From positions 79,501 to 143,500 of the forward strand of contig JAQGDQ010000390.1 of assembly GCA_030141605.1 (NCBI GenBank): 64,000 bases of DNA, in the 5' to 3' direction. The stretch comes from Tubiluchus corallicola. Lineage: Eukaryota; Priapulida; Priapulimorpha; Priapulimorphida; Tubiluchidae. The notes below the pieces were generated by a model. It was not told the DNA's origin. It worked only from the letters and a program-made list of their open reading frames with translations, and searched no databases. The position numbers and the translations under genes are program-made. Shown in pieces: positions 45,827 to 58,100 of this stretch; the first letter of the stretch is position 1; every line of letters begins with the position of its first letter.

Positions 45827-46134
45827 TCAAAATTTTGTCTGTTCTACATTTTGATCCACCTCACTCTGCTGGTAGCCATAGTTCTCGTAACATTCACTCG
45901 ATGATTCACTGTCGGGCAGGTCTTCGAAGAGCGGTCCCTTTTGTATGCAGTAAGCTGTGCTGTAAAAAACTGCAGATAATAGCAAGGTGATAATCGACAA
46001 TCCATGAATCACAAAACGAAACTTTTCCTTGTCATAGATCCAGCACGCTCCAGTTTTTCCACATTCATCTTCTTGCCACAGAATGCAGGTGCTGTCAACG
46101 AGGGCACCGGAGATTAGTGGACCAGGAATATATG
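45827..46134 (-). CDS. SLCO exon 9 (residues 706-807, stop)
   Basis: CAG acceptor; stop TGA at 45829-45827. Encodes YIPGPLISGALVDSTC, then CWIYDKEKFRFVIHGLSIIT (TM12) and an acidic C-terminal tail. Confidence 0.95.
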
Positions 46135-49100
46135 CTGAAAGTGCAAAACTGCTTAAAAATTTCAGTCTTAGAGCTTGTTTAACTCGAATTGATTTTAATT
46201 CTAATTTTAACACTGCATTGTGTGAAATCTAGTATTTGGGCAAAAGGCCTTCTGAAAGAAATCTAAAAATTGGACGAAAAGGTCTTCTGAAAGAAATCTA
46301 AAAATTGGACAAAAGACCTTCTGAGAGAAATCTAAAAATTGGACAAAAGGCCTTCTGAAAGAAATCTAAAAATTGGACAAATGGCCTTCTGAAAGAAATC
46401 TAAAAATTGGACAAAAAGGTCTTCTGAAAGAAATCTAAAAATTGGACAAAAAGGTCTTCTGAAAGAAATCTAAAAATTGGACAAAAAGGTCTTCTGAAAG
46501 AAATCTAAAAATTGGACAAAAAGGTCTTCTGAAAGAAATCTAAAAATTGGACAAAAGACCTTCTGAAAGAAATCTAAAAATTGGACAAAAGGCCTTCTGA
46601 AAGAAATCTAAAAATTGGACAAATGGCCTTCTGAAAGAAATCTAAAAATTGGACAAAAAGGTCTTCTGAAAGAAATCTAAAAATTGGACAAAAGACCTTC
46701 TGAAAGAAATCTACTAATTGGACAAAAGGCCTTCTGAAATAAATCTAAAAATTGGACAAAAGGCCTTCTGAAAGAAATGTAAAAATTGGACGAAAAGGTC
46801 TTCTGAAAGAAATCTAAAAATTTGACGAAAAGGTCTTCTGAAAGAAATCTAAAAATTGGACAAAAGGTCTTCTGAAAGAAATCTAAAAATTGGACAAAAG
46901 GCTTTCTGAAAGAAATCTAAAAATTGGACAAAAAGATCTTCTGAAAGAAATCTAAAAATTGGACGAAAAGGTCTTTTGAAAGAAATCTAAAAATTGGACA
47001 AAAGGCCTTCTGAAAGAAATCTACAAATTGGACAAAAGGCCTTCTGAAAGAAATCTAAAAATTGGACGAAAAGGTCTTCTGAAAGAAATCTAAAAATTGG
47101 ACAAAAGGCCTTCTGAAAGAAATCTAAAAATTGGACAAAAGGCCTTCTGAAAGAAATCTGGACGAAAAGGTCTTCTGAAAGAAATCTAAAAATTGGACGA
47201 AAAGGTCTTCTGAAAGAAATCTAAAAATTTGACAAAAGGCCTTCTGAAAGAAATCTAAAAATTGGACAAAAGGCCTTCTGAATGAAATCTAAAAATTGGA
47301 CTAAAGGCCTTCTGAAAGAAATCTAAAAATTGGACAAAAGGCCTTCTGAAAGAAATCTAAAAATTGGACAAAAGGCCTTCTGAAAGAAATCTAAAAATTG
47401 GACGAAAAGGTCTTCTGAAAGAAATCTAAAAATTGGACGAAAAGGTCTTCTGAAAGAAATCTAAAAATTGGACAAAAAGGTCTTCTGAAAGAAATCTAAA
47501 AATTGGACGAAAAGGTCTTCTGAAAGAAATCTAAAAATTGGACAGAGAGTCCTTGTGAAAGAACTTTGAAAATGTAATTAAAAGTACACAAATGCAAAGT
47601 ACAGTTCTTGTTTAATCAAAGTTTCATGTTACTGAGATACAACCAAAGGAACTCTTCTGCAGTGGCATTTTCGATAATTTTGTTTAATTCATCAAGGATT
47701 TACAACTAGATCTACAGTTATCAAAATTAAATAGTAATGTATTAATACTTACTAAGAACACAAATAAGAACTCCCGAAAGAGCCAATGCTAGTGGCTTGT
47801 TGTCTTTTTCCACACTCCTAAAACCAAACAAGTTTGATGAATTTATATCCAAATCCAAGAACATGTATCACTTGACTATGCCTGGACCAGCACAATTTAC
47901 TCATGTGTGACTGAACAGTTTACCCAAGCTTTCACGTTTTGGCTCATATATTGGATCCTTAAACGATCCTAGCATTTTAACTGTACTGTTGTCTGCGGCC
48001 CTATCCTAGATGTATGCCCTGCAAGTTTCATGAATTTATGTGCTCTCAATGCCTCAAATTCAATGAGTAACATAATGACTAAATCACTGTGTATGTGGGT
48101 TCTTTCTTCCACAAAACCAGAAAAATATTCTAGATAATATTATAAACATTAGAAATGTACTCATCTTGAAAACCTGTACCTGAACTGAATGACAACGCCA
48201 GCCACCTCCGCAGGTGTCCCAACCATGGAACTGACCATCATCAAGATAATGTACAAGACTAATTCTAAGTTACATGACACATTGCAGCGTTTCTCCTGGG
48301 CAGTTCCTGTTATATTTGGATCATCCGGGTCAGTGATGCACGCACAGTTATTGTATATCTGCAATTTACATGTGAGAACACATATTTGCTGTTTACAAAA
48401 GCACAAATAAAAATAATGACTTGAGGTTACAAGTGTAAAATTAGTTCCGTACTGTTAAAATGTATTGAGACGGTTTACAAGTTACCAGCCTTAAAGGAAA
48501 GCCGGATGATTGTGTAAACATTAGTTCAGAATAAAGAACGCTCTAAAATATTGAAAACTACAATAGCTTTTTTGAAATCAAAGCTTAGATTAAATAATAA
48601 TTACCTCGGATACTCGAATTTCAGTAAACTTTCAAAGATACGCGCAGCTCAGTGAATCTACTAAGATTGGCAATGGTGCCTTTTTGTCAATTCGAGTGGT
48701 CGACAAATAGGAGGCGGTACCGTGATAACCATGATCATGAACTGCTGTGTTAGTTTCATGACGTCATATGACGTAGAGCCAATTTTTCGTGACATTACGT
48801 GTTTAAGCAGTAACACTTACGCAAACACGCTTGACGCGCAAGGGAAGATGCCTGCCATTGCACAAACTGTGGTTAGTTTGTGACGTAAGCAATAGCTGTG
48901 TTCAGTTACCGTTAATTAACTTTCTAAGCTAATTATTCAAATATAAGAAACAATTGCTAACTTTTATAGGCAAGAAAGTGTACATTTTGGACAGCAAATT
49001 AAAATGAGATTGAGTCTAAACAATCATCCAGTTTTCTTTAATGTTCCCAAAATGCAATTTCTTTTTCATTATAGCTCATTCACGTTTTGACTAAATATGA

Positions 49101-52100
49101 GAAAACTCTTTGGACCCATGCAGACATGCAATTTTAAATTGCGCAACTGTTGGTATTGAGTTTGAAGGAAGACGTTGTTTGTATTTGCGCATTATTAATT
49201 GACAAAAAGACAAAGAAATTCTGGAAATATTGATCGCACCTAATAATTAGCCAGTGATTAATGAAAGGACAATTCTCAAGCTCTATAATATTATAACGAC
49301 TTACGGGCTCACTCTAGTAATTCCTTAGTTATTATCGGATAAGTCCAAATAGTTTTGACGAACTTTTGAGTATTGGACAATATTGGACAATTTATCACTT
49401 ATAGGAACATTAGCTGGAGAACACTCTGGAAGAGGAGCATCCCTCAGTAATTTATGGTACTACATCATCGTTAGGGTTAGGGCAGCAGCGTGCTTAAAAT
49501 TTTCTCGCTAAAACCAATAAAATTTGCTACATTCCATTAAAGCCCTGATGCACTAACAAGCAGTGGGCAATAGAAACGTGTTCATTGCACCGAGTTGTGT
49601 TTGCTTTTCGATTTAAAAATTTGCATTTTGATCTAAATTTTCTGAATTTGTCACTGATTTTCTTGAAAGATAGTAGCAGAGATGGTAACAATGATTTATG
49701 TTCATTAATTTGCATTTCTTTTCTCTTTTTTGTGTGTTTTGCAGTGCCTTTCCAAAAGATTCTGCTTTTATCTCATGTTTAATTATTGTGTTCTGATTAA
49801 AAGTTGCACAATTAAAAACTTTGTCTGAGCGCTCTCATTAAAAACAGTACATTACAAAACAGTTGCACAACTAAAGTGTTTCAGCCCAGATTGCAATAAT
49901 TTTTAATTGCACGATTTTTAGTTGCATATTTCTGTCCACTTTCATGGGCTTTAGTTATTTAAAGATTCTGCAATTTTTAATTTTGCAACTGAAAATTGCA
50001 TGTCTGCTCTGGGCCTTACAGTTCAGAGTGAGTTCAAACAAATTTCAGTACCAGTTATATCATATTTAACATTACTGGTCGTTTTACACTTACCAGAGTA
50101 TCATCTAATGATATGCTGCTTGTACAGCCTGCATGACAACTGCTAAAATATGTCTTATTGTCGATGCCGCAAACTGGTGAATACGAGAGCTTGTTGCAAA
50201 GGCAGTTGACATTACAATCCATTGTTACGTTCAGCCTGTTTAAAACAACAAAAACCACTGAATCACACATTATTACTCACTGCCAATAGTAGGCATTTAA
50301 TTTAAGCATTTGCAGCTGACAATGCTGATGCCACTTCTCCTTTCTGTGTTCATACCCTTGACATGTGTGGAGTGGACAAGACTGAATGAATTCAGATCCA
50401 AATCTGCGGGGGCGATCGTGTTTATCACTTGACTGTGACTGGTTCAGTTTGTCAAAAACTGTAGATTATTATGCTTCATCTGTGACTGACCAGTTATGCA
50501 TGAGCTTGTAGCTAATTATCACCTGCCTGGTGCAGTTTACTCACAATTTCTGTAACTAGATAGTTTGTAATAATTTTCACATTTTGATTCCCGTCTTGGG
50601 CCTTTAGTGATCTGTTTAGCCATACTATTGTCTAAGCCCTTACCTCCGGGTTCTACCCCAAAAGCTTCATGACTCTAAGAACAGTAGTTTAATAGTTATT
50701 AAGGTTCGTATTATATAATAATCGATACCTAACGCAATAATAAAATGAAAAATCAAAGTAGGAGCTTCTGTAAACTCCAGTGCACATAGATTAGGAATGT
50801 TGTTTGGAAAATATGGGGCATACAATTGTAAATCAGAGGTTGTCATTACGACAGTGCCGCTATTCATCAACTTTCCCATTTTTGCAACTTCCACTCCAAT
50901 TAACTTTACTTAACTAGTAAAAAATAGCTCTCTAGAGATTCTCAGTCTTCCCACTTGCTGTGCTAAATTATTGTTTTGTAGAGTCTTTCTGTTGAAGAAA
51001 CTTGACCAACTGGAGAACACATGAACAGAAATTTGAGGTTCCTGATTTTTACTTACATGCCGGTATCGGGGTCCTGTTCTCCTGCATAGTCGAGTTCTGT
51101 ACAGCCAATCAGCATCATTGGAACATACATCAAGAGAACACTTAGAACACAGATGAGGATCATAGTCAGTCCGCCTTTTGGTAGCATTCGATATCTGCGC
51201 ATGATGAAACCCCCGAGTAGTAAACCAACACACATGAATACTCCCCATGCTCCTGAAAAAAATGATAGAGGAATCAGTATGGTATCGGGTTTAGAGGGTT
51301 GTAAAAGTTACCCAGTTTTAGGAACTAGTTCCACTTCCTGGCTATCTGGCAAGAATAGGAACTAATTTCAGATTCAAGTTCCTCAGTGGAAAAGGGAACT
51401 AATTCAAGTTCCTAGTTTCTTCAACTTCTTGGAAAAGGAACTAGTTCCAGTTCCAAAAAATGGCTACTGTTTCGTGGCTAATTATGAACAGCGACATCCA
51501 AAGCTGATGATCATCCCTGTATTTACAAAAGATTACAAAGATCAGTCATGTAAGGTGAAAGGAGATCTGACAGCTAAATCATAATTTTATAAATGCTCAT
51601 ATGAACTTAGATGTTACTGTAACACTATAAATGCAAGTTTTCAAAAACGAATGCATAACTCGTGATACAAAAGTAGAAACAACAAAATAAGGCTGAACGC
51701 CTTTGACTACTCCCATCAGGACAGGGTGAGATATATTTAACCACGCGCAGACATGATTTTAGAATTCTACTCTGGATATGTCTATGCCCAGCCGAAGTAA
51801 GATCATTCCGGAAGTCAAGGAAGATCAGTAATTACAATTAATTATTAATCTTCAATTCAATTCAAATTCGTTTCTTTAATGGATTGCTGATTAATAGTAG
51901 CTGACTTGATAACCAATTACTGGTTTTTCACTACCCTTTGGTCCTGCACCCCCGAACACTTTCCTTTATGCATAATTTATCCTGGTTAATTATTAATTAT
52001 AGCAATTATAGTCTATTTGTATTCTGGTGTAAATGAGGAGATAAATAAAAAATGTCTCTATGTCTGTGTATATAGATATTGGATACTAGATCAATTATAA

Positions 52101-55100
52101 CTCTGTTCTCAGTTATAGTCACCCGATTTTCTGAATTAATAACTTTTTGTGTTGTCACCAAGTAAAGTGTCAACAAGAGCACATCAGGCTGTCAGGCTGA
52201 AATCAAGAGTCTTACCTGCAGCTGCTGAAGCGGCTGAAGCTGTCAAATGAAATTGAACCTCAAGATACTTCGGTAGGAAGAGAAAGTAAGCGACTAGCGT
52301 GTAAACTTTGAAACAGATTCCTAACGTAACACACATGTAGACCACATTGGTGAACAGCTTGCATAATCTTCTAGCTAATTCTGAAAAAAAACAGAAGTGA
52401 AAAGATTGGCAAAGCGAGTTCGTTAAACCCGAAACATGTTGTACACACGACAAAAAAGATTGTAACCAGTCTTCGCTCTCGCGAAAACCTGTTTTTTGGT
52501 TCAGAAGTATGTTCCAGTGATGAAAGAAGGAGCATGGATCTTATCTTGAATTTGTAATGCACTGATCAGCAACATGTGACCTTTCTAATTAGAAGGTTTG
52601 GTTGAACACTCTTAAGTTCAATTTTGTTTCAGAAGTTAGAACCGAGAAGAAACCAAAGTATTCATAAAGTAGTTGGCAAAAACTTAGTTGAAATTTGCAT
52701 TAAGCTACAATAATTGGTGGCAAAATTAATGATAATAATCACATTAATAGCAATGGCAATAATCATGGCACTGTTCATGAGAAGGTAATGATGATCAAAA
52801 TGACTGTGGGGTGAATTGCCATGGAGTGCAATAGCAAGGGTATTAGTAGCTAGCAGTAGGTAAAATGAGGTGGCACCCATCAGATAATCTTTTTTTGCCC
52901 TAACGTTTGTACTGTTTTGGATTTTTTCACAAGTGAAGGGATAACTGAAAACAAACTAGTAGTTTAGTTAGATTTATAGTTAAATTATGCTGCCCTATCT
53001 TTACCTTTTGGATGTGATTTAAGATACTCTAGCATGTTTATTGTGTCATTCTCTTCAGTTGGTGACGTTTCGGCAGTCTGTGAGGGTAAAGTTCCATTAA
53101 GTTCTTCACCTGAAGAAATATTCTTCTTAGATAGTTTTGGTGACAATGTTGCTAACTTGTCAGTCGCAGCAGCAGCTGCATCTGCTGCTTTGCTTTCAAC
53201 CCCAGTCGGACCATAATTTGTTGATTCATATTGAACTACTTGCTTGTGCTGTTCTGGTGCAAAACCCAAAATGTCGGACTTTTGTTTTGGCACAACATAG
53301 ATGTCCGTCGCTCTGCTGTCAACACCAATTAGACCATTGCATGTCGGTTCATCATATTGCACTTCTTGCTTCTCTCCTTCTGATGTAATACCTGGAATAT
53401 CTGATTTTTCTTTGGGTACAATGTAGACATCTGTAGCAGGACCTTCATCATTCTTGATGCTAGCTGTGCATTTGGCTTCTTCCACATCATCTAGACGGCG
53501 TTTTCCTGGTAGGTGAACAGGAAACGAGGCAGCAAGTGGGAATGTTAGAAAGGTAATGATAAAGAACACAATTGGCCCGAACCACCATGCTCCTATCCAT
53601 TTGGGATCTGACGGATCAAGATCTGTGTCCGCTGAAAAAATAAAATTAGGATAATCATAAAAATGGCACAAAAAAGAAACTGCAGCATGCCAACATCTCA
53701 TTATACAACAAGAAATCAACCTTGCTTCATCTAGCCAAGACCACTTAATGCAAATGGTCTTGCTATACTAGATGATGACCAGGGCCTATTTCAAGGGGGG
53801 GAAGTGGGGATACTTCCCTGGGGCCTCACCCTCCAGGGGGGCCTCGCGCCAAGGTAACATTATTTTTTTTGCTTTATGCGAACATACTGCATAACTCCTT
53901 ATTTTCTCTTCGAAAATGCTTCTCCGGCGTTCTAGCACTTCAAAAATTTTCTGGGTGCCAACCATGGGCCCTGATGATGACTGCCACATAATTTTTTACA
54001 GCTTAGACAATTTAGTGCAAACGGTCTTGGATTTGATAAAAGATGTTATCTGTCACACTGTTACTCAAGTCACTATGTTACATCTATGAGTTTCATGCTA
54101 TGTATTTGACCTGGATCATAACGTAAATTAAAGCAGTAAGGTGAACTAGCATTTTTGCAGGAAGTGAGGCCAAGCTTGGTCAATGGTCAACTTGCAGTTT
54201 ACTGTCTCACAGTATTTATTTGAGTGTATAACTGAGTGTATTTTAGAAATGAAACGTTACTCTTAAACTATAATTTCTAGAACAGTGGTACATTTTGCTC
54301 TGTATCTTTTTTGCGCACGTGTAAGGAAAATTAAACAGACTACGTATGCTTCTTTGACTTCTTTCCCTGTTGTTACAGGTAGATCATTAAAAATTACAGT
54401 GAACACTACTCTTAAAACACATTACAGGTCAAATCAGATATTATTATAGGGCCCGTATCTCCTTCGTTTACATAAGAGTGCACTAGCACTTACGTACAAG
54501 TACTGTTTGTGTTAAAACTGAAAACATTAAGCTTACTATCTACTTTAACTTTGCCATACAACTGAACCTAAGATAAGCAAGTTACTATTATGATTCTATC
54601 ATGAAATGAAAAAAGTTTATGTAAACAAAATGGAGGATAAGTGATAGGGTATTACGAGTCACTAACCGGAAGGTGCTGTTTGATGCACGAGTCTTATTGG
54701 CGCAATTTTTCCATGTCGCGCAGCCTTTGTTTCCTTTTTTGCCTACTCAATGATTCAATGCACTCTTTGACTCAATAAACTGAGCAGCTTAGATGAAAGA
54801 TTTAAAATGACTTGAATTTGCACTATGGTGACTAATATTGTATTTTCAAGTGGAAGGTACATAAATTATAAACCATTAAGACGCAATCATAAGCTCTCCC
54901 GTCTTTAGTAGATTTGACTTGGCGGCCTTCCATCCGCAATTCCATGCATGGAGTGTCATGCACACAAATTAAAATAGATGTAATTGGATGTAAGATGTGA
55001 GTGTACATATGAACACATACAGATACATAAGACTGCTCTGTACGTGTTTCTATGTACACTGCCAGAAGCTATAAGCCAGAAGCGTCTCCGAAAACGTCGG

Positions 55101-58100
55101 TTCGTTTTCTTTCCTTAAACTTGTACAAAATTTAAAACGTCCACGTATCCATTAATTATTTTAAAAATTATAATCTCTCCTGGATGAGAATGACTAAGCA
55201 TAAGCTGTTGTTTCTTTCTTTTTACTTGTGACGAGAACTTTAATAATTGGCCATTCAGCTTTTTACAGATATCGTGTCCTATTTGGGAAATTACCATCAC
55301 ATTGTTCACAGAACTGCATGATAAATTATTGTGGTGAAACCAGAATGTAATTAGTTATCAAGAATTATTTTCTGAGCCGAGATACTAGTTTTCTGCATGG
55401 TAGAGATGTTTTAATCACATGCAATTGTGACAGATAAAATAGCATTGCGAAGGTCACTCATCCAGTTACTAACTAATCTGCATTCCTTAATTTTGCAGCC
55501 AAAGACACTGCAGCTGCTCAGTTATTCGCTTAACCCTTGTATCTACTCAGCTACTCCCTGCGTGTTAACTCGTGAACGGCCTCTAATCCGTCTAGATCTT
55601 TGCTCAAAATTATGTCGTTCTAATAAGAAATGAGCTACGTCATCCCACATTTTTGTAAATGAAAACAGGATGATTTTTCATATCCTGCTCTGATCTGAAG
55701 TATGGTAGAAAGTGTACCATTTTAACACCTATAATAATGCCAAAGTATAACGGGCAACAAGTGAAACAAACTATGACGTCAGAAGGAACATATATTTTAA
55801 TGGCAGAAACCACGAGCGTGTTGGACATAAGTGTGGGAAAGCGAAACTTGAAGTACGATTCTACTGTGTATCATTGACTAAGATACATAAAAATTGAACA
55901 AATTTATGTTTAAAAATGCAAATTCCACGCTTGCCGCTGATTTCACCACGAAAGTGTGCTACCTTAGAAACGAACTGATAAGTACAGCGCGTGTTTTTGT
56001 GAAAGGCAATTCCGAGATGTAAGCGCTGTGTCCATCAACTAGCGAATGGCGCAATGCATATAACAGGGCGCGAATTTGAAGCAAAACTTCAGAGATGACA
56101 GTTCACGTAAGCCACTCTTAAAAACAATTATTCTCTTTCAGTGTTTTGTGCAAACATCCAAAAAAGTAGAGGTGAATTTGACCTAATTAATCTTTTAGAA
56201 CATCACTTTTCCTCTAGTTACAAAGGCTGTCCTGCCCAACAATGTAGAAGAAATTTCAGGCGGTTCGACGTTAGTTGATCATAGCTGTTAGAACAAGAAG
56301 GCAGTGATTTTATTCACTCTTGCAATGGAATAAAAATTGATATTCAGTAGCCGATTGCACTCTATGCCTACAAACATCTCAAGTAGTAAGTAATCGTTAA
56401 TCAAAGGGTTAACTTTTTTATCATAAGATGTTTACTATTTTATCATAGCGTGTGCCAGAACCAGTCTAACACCGCAAACAACGTTGGCAAATAAAACAGC
56501 ACTACGTAGAGTACATCCGCTAGGTTGCTGTGTTCAGAATTGGCAGTTCGCGAGGTGAAGATTATTGACATGAACTTTAATAGAACTTCAGAGAGCAACA
56601 TAACAAAGAGGGAGTCACCGCGCGGTTTCGTGAAGTTGCATCATCTCCTTGCATGAAAAAATGAAGCCCCGAATCTCGCTGCGTTTTGAAGAATTAAATT
56701 TCACACACGCGTAAAGGAAAAGGCTAATTGTAGTACGCTGTTTTAAGCCACTTAGACTTAAACGCCGCGCGTAGGCACACTATTTTAAGAACCAATTACG
56801 CACGCGCTGTGAACGAATTAGATTCTATGAAGGAGTTTTACGCGGCACACGCTTTTCTTTGCGTTAGACGTGTGAACGAAAATTTCGAATACGTAGCGAC
56901 AAGTTTCGATTAAACACAAGCTATTATTTAGCAAGCAAGAGATCGAGTTGCCTCTTTTAGATGTAACTTATTCTTCTTTAATTCTGTCGTAAAACCTATG
57001 TTCAGTCAGTAAGTTCTACAATTGTTCAGTGAAAAATGACAAGTCAGCGATTTGACATCCTAATGACTGTCTAATGACAAATTAAAATTTTACTGCTTCC
57101 TATAATAAATGAATGTAATATGTCCCAATTTTATCGTAACGCTAACGATGATAATTAGTTTAAACATAATTTATAACAGAATTGGATCAGGCAGTTGCAA
57201 AACATGATTTAAGATCCTCACCATAGCAAACTGTATACATTATTTACGAAACATTTACACAACATAATTAGCCTATGAGGCGATGACAGCACTCCTATCC
57301 TATTTGTCTGGTTGAAAGGAAAGAACTAAAGATGAGGACTTAAGGAGCAAGGAAAAAGGAAAACGCACAAAAAAGAAGAAGAGAAGAGCAAATCGAAGGA
57401 AGAAGAAAAATCGAGAGAAAAAATTTAACTAAGAAGTAAAATAATAACCAAACGAAGAAATGGAAAAAAATGATTAATAGATAATAATTTATAAGCAAAT
57501 GAAAAAACAAATAATTTTTTGTTACTTTTTAAAAGAAAAAATAATGTTCTCGTGAAACTGGCATTTGTCATCATTTCTTGTGATAGTTATAACAGCATTA
57601 ATTATTTTTATCAATTAATGCTAGTGTATTTTTTCGAAATAAGCATTTTTTTGAAATTTCGTTTGTTCGAACTTTTAAAGAAAGTAACGGTCTTTCCAGA
57701 GTCATGATGATATGCAGGAGTGTAACCAGGTTCTAGGTTAGGGGAAGCAACTATAAAAAATACGCCGTGACATATGAAGCAATTGTTTGTCTATGCCACA
57801 GCAGACAGTACGTATATATTACTGCGACAGGAATATATTATGATACATGTAATTAGATATGGGGAAATTTGATCATTGATTCAATCAAGGCAGGTTTATC
57901 AAATAAAGTAATGAATCAAGAAAATTCTTCCAAAGCCACGCGATTAAAGGAAATAAAAAAGGATTCGACTTTTGTCACCCAGATAAACGAAAGGGTTAGA
58001 AAAATTGCTGAAAAGGCACCAATTTTGAAAAATGCGCTCGGGAGAAGCGGTTGCTCCCCTTGCTCCCTTATTAGCTACGCCACTTATGATATGCCTTCAT

